64,000 bases of DNA from Eustoma russellianum (GCA_036186865.1 AP025062.1:11274926-11338925), one strand, 5' to 3'. Counted from the stretch's first letter, positions 47,169 through 59,028 are shown. The notes: a model not told the origin generated them from the letters alone. Made by a program: numbers and translations.

Positions 47169-47945
47169 TGTTGGGATTAATTCGAGATACGTGTGATGCG
47201 CAGCACGTTGATATAGTTTATACGAATTAATCATAAGGTGGACGTTATGTATGATAATATTATATGTCACATATGTCACGTAATCATATTAATTATTACG
47301 TAAAACATCCACACGTTAAGTGATCATCGGGTATGTTCGTGGATGTATAGTGTGGTCTAAATGGAAACCCCGAATATGTAGACAGTCATTGGGTCAGAGA
47401 CCGCGATGGATGGGCTCAAAGTGCAGCGACCATAAAGTTACGACATCTGGTCCCCGAAGGGCGACAACCCATGTGTGGCTAGTAGATAATTATTGGCACA
47501 ATAATTAAATATTGGATAATATTTAATAAGAAGATAGGGTTGAGTTTTAAATTTAAGATTAAATTTAAAACCTTATACCTATCAGATCCTTCCATCCCCT
47601 CTATATGAAGAATGCTTCACCTCCTCATATCAGACAGAGTGAAAAACGACTGCATACAGAAAAGAGGGAAGGTGTGCCAAGTTTTCTATAAAGTCCACAC
47701 TGCCTAGCCTCTCCATCGGGTAAAGCAGTGAATTGCTGATTCCGTTCAAGGAGTATATCAACAATTGGTGGGAGGTCGTGAATCCTTGGATCACGCCAGA
47801 TTCTTCACCAGCCGGAGCAGTTGCAGTGTACGTGTTCAGATTAACAACAGCAATGGAGCAAGGTATACTTTTCCGCATTTTGTTACTTTGTCCATTGATT
47901 CGATTAAACGGTCCTATTCAGGGGTTTATTAAATTAAATCCAACA
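47169..47945 (+). repeat. 5' LTR of copia D
   Basis: 777 bases, TGTTGGGATTAATT to TCCAACA. A TATA-like CTCTATATGAAG is at about 47599. Confidence 0.92.
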
Positions 47946-47947
47946 AG

Positions 47948-47962
47948 TGGTATCAGTGCAGG
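47948..47962 (+). other. primer-binding site of copia D
   Basis: TGGTATCAGTGCAGG follows the LTR after two bases. It starts like the iMet site and diverges after nine bases. Confidence 0.8.
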
Positions 47963-48099
47963 CCTAATCGAATCAATTTTGTTAATCTGTTCATGCTGAA
48001 AACGGAATTTTTTGGGTCAAAAATCGTTTTTTAGGGAAAAATTTTTGGTTACAAAAAGGCTTCTGTTTTTCCGATAATATAAAAATGTCGGCTCTTATA

Positions 48100-48660
48100 G
48101 TATGACAAGAAACGTTGCTGGTCTGCTGGCCAGCATCTTTGCCTGCGAAGGAGAGGTGCTGTGCTCAATCCATGCTCCTTAAATTTCGGCAGTGTTTTGA
48201 AACTTCTGGAAATTTTCGGTTTTATATAAAAACAGGCTGCTCCCGCTTAAAGCATAAAGGCCTCATAGCCTAGTGGGAGCAGCGTGTTCCAACTGACAAT
48301 AGGTCTCAGGTTCAAACCCTACTCTTGCGCAAAATTCGGTTGTTTTTTGGTTTCTGTAATACTGTTATTTTTATTATACATATAAAATCTCCATTGATAT
48401 TGAACAAAAAAAATCTCGTGGCTAAGCGGCCAGCACCCTCGACAGTATCTGAAAGGTCAGAGGTTCCATCCCTGCTCCTGCCAAATTTTGCTCTTTTTCG
48501 GTTGGGCCCAATCCGGGTTCAACCTGGTTTCAGTAAATAGGGCTTCGGCCCAAACCAAATTCAGTTAAAAAAAAGGTGCTGGCGGACTGGGCTTCTGACT
48601 GGCAATCCGGGTCCAGGCTTGTTCAGATAGGGCTTCGGCCCAAATTCAACAGGATAAAAA
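48100..48660 (+). repeat. tRNA-like modules in the leader of copia D
   Basis: Module 2 has a box A-like TAGCCTAGTGGG (48266-48277) and a box B-like GGTTCAAACCC (48309-48319). Module 3 has TGGCTAAGCGG (48419-48429) and GGTTCCATCCC (48472-48482). A weaker module 1 lies at about 48110-48180. Each is followed by CTGCTCCTGC- or CTACTCTTGC-like text. Two further repeats with GGGCTTCGGCCCAAA, each ending in an A-run, follow at 48496-48575 and 48580-48668. They look like decayed tRNA-derived (SINE-like) sequence rather than working tRNA genes. Confidence 0.45.
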
Positions 48661-48739
48661 AAAAGGGGGAATTCAGAAACTGGGCCGGGCGGGTCTGACC
48701 CTACCCGACCCGCGCCCCAGTCTTTTTAATGTCAGTTTT

Positions 48740-49085
48740 TTTTTATTTATGTGTATATTGTTATTATTTTGGATAAAGTAAATAATAATAATTTATATTA
48801 TTATTATTATTTAAAGTTCTTTTTAAGGAAAATAGTAAAAATAACAAATTGTTGTTATTATTATTTTAAAGTCTCCTTTTAAAGAAAAAATAATAATAAT
48901 GATGATAATTTGATCATTATTGTTATTATTATTAAAGGAAAATAGTAATAATAATAAGCAATTATTATTATTATTTTAAAGTTATTTTAAAAGAAAATAA
49001 AGTAAATAATAATGATAATAAATTCTTTTATTATTGTTATTATTTAAAGATTGTTAAGGAAAATAGTAATAATAATAATAAATTC

Positions 49086-49123
<38 letters not shown>

Positions 49124-49260
49124 TTAAAGAAATCCAAAATAATAATAATCAAGTGTTAAGTTTAATTTCCGGTTATTGCATTATTATGTTTATATGCATG
49201 CAGTTATTTGTTTATTTATTTATTTATGCCTTATATTTATGCATGTTAATAAATAAATAA
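48740..49260. repeat. TAA/TTA microsatellite tract in the D leader
   Basis: Repeated TTATTA/TAATAA runs are broken by AAGGAAAATAGTAA-like words about every 100 bases. They end in a (TTAT)n run and an (AATA)n run near 49210-49265. Confidence 0.85.
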
Positions 49261-49265
49261 AATAA

Positions 49266-50166
49266 AGTTAAGGAACTTAACCCAATAAGGATCCGAATCT
49301 TGCTTGACCCGGTTTGACCGAGTTTCAACCAAGTTAATTCGATGGGCTAAGTTGACTGAATTAACTAACACTTATCAATCAATGCGGTTTATACTCGTGA
49401 TAGATGACTCATTGAGTTGTGATAAAATCACCGTACACATAGTTTTGTCTAAGAAAGCCGGTACTTAAGCAAGACCATTGTGACTCCACCGGTGGCCTGG
49501 AAATTATGTGGAATGGTAATACACCCTTATGACAAGTGGGTATTGCTGAATCGGTTCCCTTCACACTCAATGTGACCCATCATAAGGTTATATCACTTGT
49601 TAAATTGATTGATAAAGATATTGTTTTCTTATACCGTAAGGAGAACTGAGCTTGGTTCAAGGTGGTTCTTATTTGAGCCGTAAAGGGAATCAAGCTAGTT
49701 CAAATTGGTTTAAGTAAAACAAAACGGATGTTGGTGTTAAGTATGCACGGTCGTGCAAAAGGGTCAGTTAGGAAACTGCGGATCATATAGAACCATAAAG
49801 TTACGCGACTTAGCAAACGTAGGGCTTTAATATGATGCCCTTAAAGTGCGGCAATCATATCATCGCCACTATATTTGTTATGATCGTGAAGGGCATGTAT
49901 GTGTTGGAGGCAATCATTGACCGGCCCAAAGGAAGGTGTGATTGTCAAAGACACATATGAGCATGGTAGTGGACACAAATAGGGCCGGCGGCGAAGCTTT
50001 AAAAGCGTAGGTTAACTCATCGGCCCAAAGGAAGGTGGTTAACCTGTGCTTGGAGAGCCGTCATATTGACCACTACACCCAATTGTTGAAAGGTATTGGG
50101 ATGACTCCAAAGAGCCCCAATATTGGAAGACAATTGGTAGATGGAATCGGGGTTCTATTTTGATAT
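49266..50166 (+). other. non-coding part of the D leader
   Basis: About 900 bases without open frames. GGCCCAAAGGAAGGTG is repeated at about 49924 and 50023. Confidence 0.55.
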
Positions 50167-50239
50167 TTGGTTTTATGCAGTTTAAAGATTACACGTGTTG
50201 TGTATTTAAGTCCGTTTCTTGTTTGCTTTTCAGCAATAA

Positions 50240-51081
50240 TGCCTAACATTAAGGATATTCCTACAATGAACGGTTCAAACTATAAGCAATGGAAAGATCA
50301 ATTTGAGATCTTTATGGGGATTGCTGATCTAGACAATGCGTTACAGATAGATCGTCCAGCTGTGCTAACAGACGAAAGTACCAGTGAGGAAAAATCTCAC
50401 ATGGCACGCTGGCTACGATCAAATCGCATGTGTCTTATGGTCATGCAAAAGACTATCCCCAAATGCTTCAGGGGACACGTTTCTGAGTCCACGACGGCTA
50501 AAGAATTTTTAGTAGATCTCGAGCAAAGATATGTAAAGAATGAGAAAGCCGAGGCAGGCAATCTCTTAAAGAAACTTTGCTCGAAACAGTACCATGGAAT
50601 CGACATCATAAGGGTGCATAAAGTTATGAAAGCTGTCGCCACCAATTTCGGTGGTAAGAAACACAAAGCTGCGGAAACGGTTACTGTGCAAAAGGCAAGT
50701 CAAAAGAAAAAGGGAGTGCCTACTACTGACACACCCAAAAGCATGACTTGTTTCTTTTGCAATAAGGAAGGACATTTAAGGAAGAATTGTACCGGTTATA
50801 TATCTTGTCTCAAGAAAAAGGGTACATTCTTAGTTTGTTCTGAAGTTAATTTTGTTTCGGATATAGCCACTTGGTGGGTCGATACGGGAGCCACGACTCA
50901 CTTATCTGTGACTATGCAAGGTTGCCTAAGCCATAGAAAACCGAGAGACGATGAAAGATACGTCTATTGGGGAAATGGCAGCGGCATAAAGGTTGAAGCC
51001 ATCGGGCATTTCAGATTGCTGTTGACATCCGGTTTCTATCTAGACTTGCATGACACTTTTGTACTACCATCGTTTAAATGA
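50240..51081 (+). pseudogene. gag: gag and protease start of copia D
   Basis: The frame is open from 50167; the likely start is the ATG at 50239-50241, which opens a typical gag head (Asn-Gly-Ser-Asn-Tyr-x-x-Trp). The gag core (Ser-Asn-Arg-Met-Cys-Leu-Met-Val-Met), the CCHC knuckle at 50749-50790 and the protease box Trp-Val-Asp-Thr-Gly-Ala with its catalytic Asp at 50881-50883 are all intact in one frame. The frame ends at TGA 51079-51081; the same frame continues as pol beyond it. Gag is shorter than usual between core and knuckle, so an internal deletion is possible. Confidence 0.88.
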
Positions 51082-54000
51082 AATATTATTTCGTTTTATC
51101 GATTGGATAAAAGTGGATATTACGGTTATTTTGGAAATGGAAATTTCCAAATTTATCATGCTTCTAGATTGATTGGTCACGGTATAATGTCCGAAATTGA
51201 TAAACTTTATTCAATAAATGTTGCTTCACATCAGGAAACCTTGCATGTTGTAACGCGAAACGTTAAAGCAAAATTAACTCATGAGAATTCAGGATCACTT
51301 TGGCATCGACGTTTAGGACACGTATCCAAAAACAGAATAGAACGTCTTGTCAAAACAGAAATTCTCAATCCTTTAGACTTAACCGACTTATAGTCGTGTG
51401 TATTTTGTGCTAAAGGAAAACAAACTAAAGTCCGAAGATATGAAGCAAATCGTACAAATAGTCCATTAGAGTTGATTCATACCGATATTAGTGGCCCATT
51501 TCATCCGGTTACTCGAAATGGCCACTCTTATTTTATCACCTTTATTGACGACTATTCGCGATATGGCTACGTATTCTTGATTAAAGAAAAAGCGCAAGCA
51601 ATAGACATGTTCAAATCCTTTAAAGCTGAAGTTGAGTTACAACTCAACAAAAGGATTAAAGCCGTCTGATCGGACCGTGGGGGTGAATACTACGGTCGAT
51701 ATGATGGATCAGGAGAACAGTGTCCAGGACCATTTGCTAAATACATAGAGAAAAACGGAATCGTCCCTCAGTACACCATGCCTAGGTCACCAAGCATGAA
51801 TGGTGTAGCTGAAAGACGAAACCATACACTTATGGATATGGTGCGTAGTATGATGAGTCAAACTACACTACCATTATTCCTCTGGGGAGAAGCGCTTAAA
51901 ACCGCAGCTTACATCCTCAACCGAGTACCAACTAAAGCAACGATAAGGACCCCTTATGAGTTATGTACTAAGCGTAAGCCTAGCCTTAACCACATAAGGG
52001 TTTGGGGCTGTCCAGCGGAGGCGAAGCCTTACAGACCAAATGAAAGAAAGCTGGACACCAAAACAGTTAGTTGCTATTTCGTTGGTTACTCGGAAAGGTC
52101 ACGAGGGTATAAATTCTACGATCCCACAAGTAATGTGTTTTTCGAGACAAATTCGGTAAAGTTCTTTGAGGATACTTTGGTTCCGGGGGAGAATGATTTG
52201 CATCAGCAGATCATCGAGTTAGACGAGGCACACTCAGATGCGACAGAAATGCGAATCAACCCATCTTTTGGGGAGATAGCATCAGCGATACCTGCACCTG
52301 AGGTACCTCATCCCAGTAGTGACGCTCCACAGGAACAAGTTCATGTTCCTGAGGAAGTTACTGAAGAACCCGATGAATTGCCGGCTGACGCAGTTCAGGA
52401 ACCTACAGTATCTCAAGAACAAGTGCCCCTAAGGAGATCCACTCGTGAACGGAGAAACCCCATACCTAGCGACTATGTGGTGTATATCCAAGAACACGAA
52501 TTCGATATTGGTATGTTGGACGATGACCCTGAAAACGTCCAACAAGCAGTACAATGTCGAAATAAAGAAAAGTGGATAAAAGCCATGGAAGAAGAGATAA
52601 AGTCTATGCATGACAACAAAGTATGGGATGTCGTCTCGTTGCCTAAAGGTTCGAAACCCGTTGGTTGCAAATGGATATTTAAAACCAAACGGGATTCAAA
52701 AGGCAACGTAGGACGATATAAGGCTCGACTCGTTGCTAAAGGGTTTACCCAAAAGGAGTGCATAGACTATACGTAAACCTTCTCTCCAGTATCTACGAAG
52801 GATTCCTTCCGGATAATCATGGCTTTAGTGGCACACTTAGATCTTGAGCTACATCAGATAGATGTTAAGACTGCGTTTCTAAACGGAGAACTCGAACCAT
52901 TTACATGGTTCAACTGCCTCAATTCGAGGTGGGAGATCCAAAAGGCATGGTTTGTCGACTAAAGAAATCCATCTATGGGCTCAAGCAAGCGTCTCGACAG
53001 TGGTACTTCAAATTCACCAAAGTGGTTGTCTCCTTCGGTTTTGAGGCAAACCAAATTGACGAATGTGTGTATCACAAGTTTAAAGGGAGCAAGTTCATAT
53101 TTATGATCTTGTACGTAGATGATATACTGCTTGCAACAAATGATGTAAACATGTTGAGCGACACCAAAGCCTTTCTGAGAAAGCATTTCGAGATGAAAGA
53201 CCTTGGTGAAGCCTCATATGTGTTGGGACTTGAGATACGGAGGAATCGTACCCAAGGTATCTTAGGTCTCTCACAACAGGCATACATCGAAAAGGTGTTG
53301 AAGCGGTATAGCATGGATAAGTGTACACCACTTAATACCCCTGTGGCAAGAGGAGATAAATCCAGTCTAAAACAATGTCCAAAAACAGAGTTTGAACGTT
53401 CGGAAATGAGGAATACTCCCTATGCTTCGGTAGTAGGGAGTATAATGTATGCCTAAGTATGTACACGACCAGACTTGGCATTCATTACGGGAATGTTAGG
53501 CAGATACCTCTCTGATCCAGGTAAGGATCACTGAACCGCAGAAAAGAGGGTGCTGAGATATTTACAAGAAACGAAACAACACGTACTGACGTATTGGAGA
53601 TCTGATAAGTTAGAGATCACTAGATATACAGATTCCGATTTTGCTGGATGCTATGATAGCATGAATCGACCTTAGGTTATGTGTTTACCCTAGCCGGAGG
53701 TGCGATCTCATGGAAAAGCACGAAACAGACCGTATTGGCGTTCTCCACTATGGAGGCGAAATTCGTAGCTTACTTCCACGCATCCAATAAGTCGATATGG
53801 CTTCACAATTTTGTCACAGTGCTGCGGGTATTGGAGACCATCACGTCTCCAATGAGGATTTACTGTGACAATAATGTTGCGGTGCTATATTCAAATAACA
53901 ACCGGAGTTCATCTAAAGCGAAATACATAGAGATGAAGTATCTGGTTGTTAAAGAAAGAATTCTGAGTGGTCTGATCAGTATTGAGCATATCAGTACAGA

Positions 54001-54103
54001 CTCTATGGTGGCCGACCCTTTGACTAAGGCCGTGGAACCGGTAGTGTTTCACAAGCATGTTAGCCGTATGGGTCTTAGTCCAGTTGAGGATGTTTTATCC
54101 TAG
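51082..54103 (+). pseudogene. pol: pol of copia D: integrase, RT, RNase H, nearly in one frame
   Basis: The frame of gag continues to about 52890, broken only by TAG 51391-51393, TGA 51667-51669 (an Arg codon in the Ser-Asp-Arg-Gly-Gly word of integrase) and TAA 52774-52776. GAG-pre-integrase is 51100-51430; the integrase core is 51470-51900 with the Glu in Val-Ala-Glu-Arg-Arg-Asn; a Pro/Glu-rich linker runs to 52430 and RT from 52600. A frameshift near 52895 moves RT to the frame of 52905-53456, with Tyr-Val-Asp-Asp near 53115 and TAA at 53454-53456. Another shift near 53670 precedes the RNase H end, open at 53681-54103 (Ala-Asp-Pro-Leu-Thr-Lys-Ala). Confidence 0.9.
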
Positions 54104-54520
54104 TGGGAGTCTGTAAGGTTTTTCTTGTGTTCAATAAAGTTGTTTATTTCAGACACACAGTATAATGTACATTCCGGTTATATTAAAGTTTTTCTGCAGA
54201 AGTAATGTACATTAAGCAGTTACGGCATACATTCTGAATTCTATTGATCTCGCTAAAGAGGGCCAAGTTGGAATTAGATATGTATGATCACCTAGCATAT
54301 TAATTCCACACTACATATCCATTTCAGTATCTATGTCATTCAGTAGAATGTTAGTATCATGATTTAAGAGGGACAAGTCACTAATTCAATGTGGCGGCGT
54401 GCGGCTTAAGTCTTTTGCTAACATTTGCTGATGGACCGGATAAAGAAAGACACACTAAGGGACATAAGGTATATGAGCTCAAAAGGATGACATATAATCT
54501 TTAAGATACATACATAGTCC

Positions 54521-54531
54521 AAGTGGGAGAT
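54521..54531 (+). other. polypurine tract of copia D
   Basis: AAGTGGGAGAT abuts the 3' LTR. The 400 bases between pol and this tract are non-coding. Confidence 0.75.
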
Positions 54532-55371
54532 TGTTGGGATTAATTCGAGATACGTGTGATGCGCAGCACGTTGATAAAGTTTATACGAATTAATCATAAG
54601 GTGAACGTTATGTATGATAATATTATATGTCACATATGTCACGTAATAATATTAATTATTACATGAAACATCCACACGTTAAGTGATCATCGGGTATGTT
54701 CGTGGATGTATAGTGTGGTCTAAATGGAAACCCCGAATATGTAGACAGTCATATGGTCAGAGACCGCGATGGATGGGCTCAAAGTGCAGCGACCATAAAG
54801 TTACGACATCTGGTCCCCGAGGGGCGACAACCCATGTGTGGCTAGTAGATAATTATTGGCACAATAATTAAATATTGGATAATATTTAATAGGAAGATAA
54901 GGTTGAGTTTTAAATTTAAGATTAAATTTAAAACCTTATACCTATCAGATCCTTCCATCCCCTCTATATGAAGAACGCTTCACCTCCTCATATCAGACAG
55001 AGTGAAAAACGACTGCATACATAAAAGAGGGAAGGTGTGCCTTCACCTCCTCATATCAGACAGAGTGAAAAACGACTGCATACATAAAAGAGGGAAGGTG
55101 TGCCAAGTTTTCTATAAAGTCCACACTACCTAGCCTCTCCATCGGGTAAAGCAGTGAATTGTTGATTCCGTTCAAGGGGTATATCAACAATTGGTGGGAG
55201 GTCGTGAATCCTTGGATCACGCCAGATTCTTCACCAGCCGGAGCAGTTGCAGTGTACGTGTTCAGATTAACAACAGCAATGGAGCAAGTTATACTTTTCC
55301 GCATTTTGTTACTTTGTCCATTGATTCGATTAAACGGTCCTATTCAGGGGTTTATTAAATTAAATCCAACA
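54532..55371 (+). repeat. 3' LTR of copia D with internal duplication
   Basis: 840 bases, that is 777 plus 63. The extra is a tandem copy: 54978-55040 and 55041-55103 are identical, starting CTTCACCTCCTCATATC. Confidence 0.93.
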
Positions 55372-55376
55372 AATAC

Positions 55377-56590
55377 GACATAGAGAACCTTCTGCCATTG
55401 TTTTTTACACCGGAAACATCTTTTTCATTCTCTACATCTGTCTCGAAAAATTCTTCACTGTAAAAAAAAATAATAATAAAAGATCGTGCGACCCATAATA
55501 ACAAAGAAAAATCTATAAAATTGAATGAACGATGACCATTCAAAAAACGTAACATTAGATACAAACATCGTGAGGATAAGAATTGTCCCCACACACCCCG
55601 TAAAATTTTTGTTTTGCACGCAATTAATTAGTGAGTCGTGGCATTATGGAATTTTAGCCCTTCACGTTTGGCTTTTTTCTTACTTCTTCTCTTCTTTTAA
55701 GTAACGCTTATAACGTTGTTTAGGAGCTTCTTTCCCTAAGATGAAAGAATATGGTTACTATTATGTAAGATGTCTTATATGTCATATTGTCATGATATAA
55801 TCAACTGATATTCGAAATGTACATTGACAAGATTGTCCCACTGCTTCGTAGAATTTATCTATGGATGCCATTTTTCCCTAATATGCGCAACTTTTTATTA
55901 TCTTTTCATGAATATTATTCTCTCAACTTTTTTAACTCTAAGCAATGCGAATATTCCCAAGCTATCTTTTTTTTAATATAAAGATATTTTTCCGTCTTTG
56001 CCTTTCCTTCGGATAGAATAATAACTCCTTAGCTCGGTGATTAAGTCGACCAACTTAAAAACAAATAGGTAAATGTAGTTTGCTCAATAAGTAAACTAAT
56101 AATGATACAGATGCACCTTCTTTTTTGTTATATTTATTATCGTTTACACGTCGATTTTTTTATTTATATATGTCTTATTTGTTAATGAAAATTACCTAGC
56201 AAATTATTATTAGGCCATTCGATGATGCACTGGAGAAATTATTTTCTGTATGGAGAAGAAAGAAAAGGCCCATGTTTCTAAAAGTTGACAGATCATGAAT
56301 GATAATTTTCCTTTCTCTCCGTTGTTGTTGTTGTTAGCCTTTTACCTTTCAAGAGGTTGCTTGAGTTTAACGGCAAAGTTTGAATTTAACATAATTTCTA
56401 TCTTCTTTTAGTGTTGAATTCTTAATTGGCTAGTTGTAAATAGACCCAAAGCCATGGAACAAAGGATTATCCAGAATCTACACTGAGGTATTGCCCATGC
56501 ATGCATTAAAAAAAAAAATCAAAAACCGTGGTCAGAGAAAAAAGAATAAGACCCATGATGCTAGAATGTGACAGATCATTCATTAATGTA
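55377..56590. other. unassigned DNA between D and E
   Basis: AT-rich, no open frame with recognisable content, no inverted or direct repeat ends seen. Confidence 0.6.
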
Positions 56591-56924
56591 TTTTATGTTA
56601 GAGAATTTAAGGTTGGGCTTTGGCCCATCGTTGGAGATTGAAGATTTGGGCTTTGGTCCGTTAGTGAGTGTTGCTAAACTTGGTTGTGCAACGTACTTTG
56701 AGCTTAATGAGTTTCCGATAATGATAATCGAAAACTAATGAATCCTTAGTTATCTACGTAACGAGTGGTTAATGTTAGGATGTGAACTCACTCAATTTTG
56801 AGATTGTGTGAATGTGAAATTAATGCTCAAAGTAGATGGAAATGTTGTGGATGGGTGACGTGTCACCCGTATGGAGGAAGGCCACGTTGGAAGTGTCCAT
56901 GTGGCGGAAAAAGGCGTCTGACGG

Positions 56925-57175
56925 ACATCGATCGATGACATCGATCGATCGATGTCACTTCGATCGATCGATGTCATCGATCGAAGTGGATCAGAAAGCT
57001 TCGATCGCTTGATTGATCGATCAAAGAGAATCAGAGGACATCGATCGATCACTTCGATCGATCGATGTCTCTTAAGTCGATCAAAATGATCGATTAAAGT
57101 ACTCTGTCAGACATCAGTCGATCACATCGATCGATCGATGTCACTTCGATCGATCGATGTGATCGATCGAAGTCA
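56925..57175. promoter_or_regulatory. CGATCGATCGAT palindrome cluster, copia E 5' LTR
   Basis: Exact 18-base sites begin at 56938, 56957, 57051, 57124 and 57143, with several shortened or hybrid sites between. The words TCTGACGGAC (56917) and ACATCAGTCGATC (57111-57123) are shared with gypsy G1 LTRs. Confidence 0.88.
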
Positions 57176-57507
57176 GACAGCGGGCTGGATCGTATCTGTT
57201 TAAGCTGTTAAGTTTCAAACGTGAAACTAACACTATCCTCCTGTTTAAAATAAGATCAATCTGTTGTGATCTAACGGTGGTGGGAGAATCAGCTTTAATC
57301 TAACGGCCGAGATTTAAACTGTCTTAACCGCTTAACCGAATATGGTTTTCATCTAACGCTCCAGGTTTAAACATGTTAATCTATCTTCGATCTAAAGGCC
57401 GAGATTAAACCATCCTCATCTGGATAGGAGGTTTTAATCTAACGGTCTAAATTAAACTTCGGTTTTGATCCAACAGTCACAATACCTTGTTCTCCAACCG
57501 ACTCCCC

Positions 57508-57514
57508 TATATAA
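57508..57514 (+). promoter_or_regulatory. TATA box of copia E LTR
   Basis: TATATAA in CCCCTATATAAGAAGG; the partner is at 63480-63486. Transcription would begin about 30 bases downstream. Confidence 0.65.
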
Positions 57515-57725
57515 GAAGGGCTAAGGGTTCATTCATTAGACACCTGAAGCATCTCATAAAGCATTCTGCATTCATAGCAATCAAAGCTTGCATTATGTCC
57601 AAGAGAAGTCAGGACACTCTAGTGTTCGAAGTAGTTCGAGTTCAGTAGTGCCGCTCAACTGAACAGGTACCCGTTGTATCCTGGAAGACGATTGCTCACA
57701 CCGGTTGGGCACAGTATACCGGAGC

Positions 57726-57853
57726 AATACGTCTTAAGGACAGAGTCCTCCACTCGCCCCGGGTTTGATTTATTTTATCATTTCCATACCCACACACTAA
57801 ACGACTGCGTCTTAGTGCAGGAGTGATTGTCTCCAACAATCTTAAGACGTATT
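57726..57853 (+). other. self-complementary arms spanning the 5' LTR end of copia E
   Basis: AATACGTCTTAAG (57726-57738, inside the LTR) is the exact reverse complement of CTTAAGACGTATT (57841-57853, two bases after the LTR end, where a primer site is expected). The LTR arm is also kept in the 3' LTR. No TGG-initial tRNA primer site is present. Confidence 0.7.
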
Positions 57854-57987
57854 TATTTATTCAATTACTTCCTGTACTGTTTTGTTTATTGTGCAAAGGC
57901 AAGTTTGTACTGATTTGCAGTCTTCTTCTACTCATTCTTGAACCTGTGTCTGTTCTGATCTTTACGTTTTGATCGAACTGAACAGGA

Positions 57988-59028
57988 ATGGAACACGAGA
58001 GCTCTAACTCTGTTCAAGGCTTCAATGGTGCTCACTCTGTGTCTGCACCTGAAGGGGCTAACAATGTTGCTGCCGGACCGCAGATCAATACGGTTCCGTT
58101 GGCACCAACTGGAGGGCCTCTAATGAATCCGACTGCCACTGCTGCTCAGGTGGAGAAGCCGGAGAAGTTTGCCGGAAACTTCTTCAAGAGGTGACAGCAG
58201 AAGATGCTGTTCTATCTCACTGCATTGGGGTTGGCCAGAATGCTTAGCGAGGATCCACCCGTGGTTGAGCCTGTGGAGGATCAACAACAGAATATGTAGA
58301 ACGCCTTGGGTGCTGAGGTTTGGGCGTATACAAATTTTTGTTGTTTGAATTTGATTCTGGGTTGCCTAGATAATACTCTCTATGGCGTGTTCTATACATT
58401 TAAAACTGCAAAAGCTTTGTGGTTGGCTTTAGATAAAAAGTATCGCACAGAATATGCGGGTACTAAAAAGTTGATAGTTGGGAAATTTCTCGACTATAAA
58501 ATGTTAGATTCCAAAACTGTAATTTCGCAGGTGGAAGAAATACAGATGTTGGTTTCTGAAATGGAAGAGGAGGGCATGACGCTCAGTGAATCTTTCTAGG
58601 TTGCGGCTGTGATTGAGAAGCTGCCTCCTTCGTGGAGGGAATTCAAGAGCTATCTCAAACACAAGCGAAAGGAGATGAAGATGGAGGATTTGATAGTCCG
58701 TCTTTGTATTAAGGAGGACAACCGCCGCTCCAAAAGAAAGCCGTCCATATCTTCTGGTCAAGCCAAGGCTCATGTTGCTGAGGCAAAGAACAAGAAGAAA
58801 CATAACACTTTGAGTGTGAACTCCAAGGGCAAGGAAATTGCAAAGAAGTTCACAGGTAAGTGTTATAATTGTGGTAAACCAGGGCATCGAAGCAGTGAAT
58901 GCAGGAAGCCCAAAAAGAATCAGAATCAGAATAAAGCGAAAGCAAATCTGGTCAACGCAATGGATGACTTGAACCTTTGCGTAGTGGTGACCGAGTGCAA
59001 CGTAGTGGGAAACCCACGGGAATGGTGG
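57988..59028 (+). pseudogene. gag: gag of copia E
   Basis: It starts at ATG 57988, 150 bases after the LTR. The Pro/Ala-rich head is followed by a UBN2-type gag core (Lys-Pro-Glu-Lys-Phe-Ala-Gly; Leu-Pro-Pro-Ser-Trp) and a Lys-rich tail with the CCHC knuckle at 58861-58902. Stops: TGA 58192-58194 at a usual Trp, TAG 58297-58299 and TAG 58597-58599; the frame never shifts. Confidence 0.9.

Larger units (their letters stand above)
47169..55371 (+). mobile_element. Copia D, full length
   Basis: LTRs at 47169-47945 and 54532-55371, flanked by AATAC (47164-47168 and 55372-55376). After the primer site come a 2.3 kb non-coding leader, gag and pol. The LTRs differ at about 16 sites in 777 aligned bases (hand count, about 2 percent), apart from one 63-base duplication. 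The copia lineage was not settled; the gag type differs from A, B and C. Confidence 0.93.
56596..57838 (+). repeat. 5' LTR of copia E
   Basis: TGTTAGAG to CTCCAACA. Palindrome cluster 56925-57175; TATA box TATATAA at 57508-57514, so the cluster is 330-580 bases upstream, in U3. Confidence 0.94.

Noticed and set aside
47630..47999. ORFs across the D LTR end on both strands
   Set aside because: They recur in the other LTR and run across the LTR boundary into non-coding leader or flank.
48256..48335. Functional tRNA gene
   Set aside because: Only box A- and box B-like words fit; a full cloverleaf with paired acceptor stem could not be drawn.
55355..55594. 79-codon minus-strand ORF after copia D
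   Set aside because: It overlaps the LTR end and flank, has no recognisable motif and no support.
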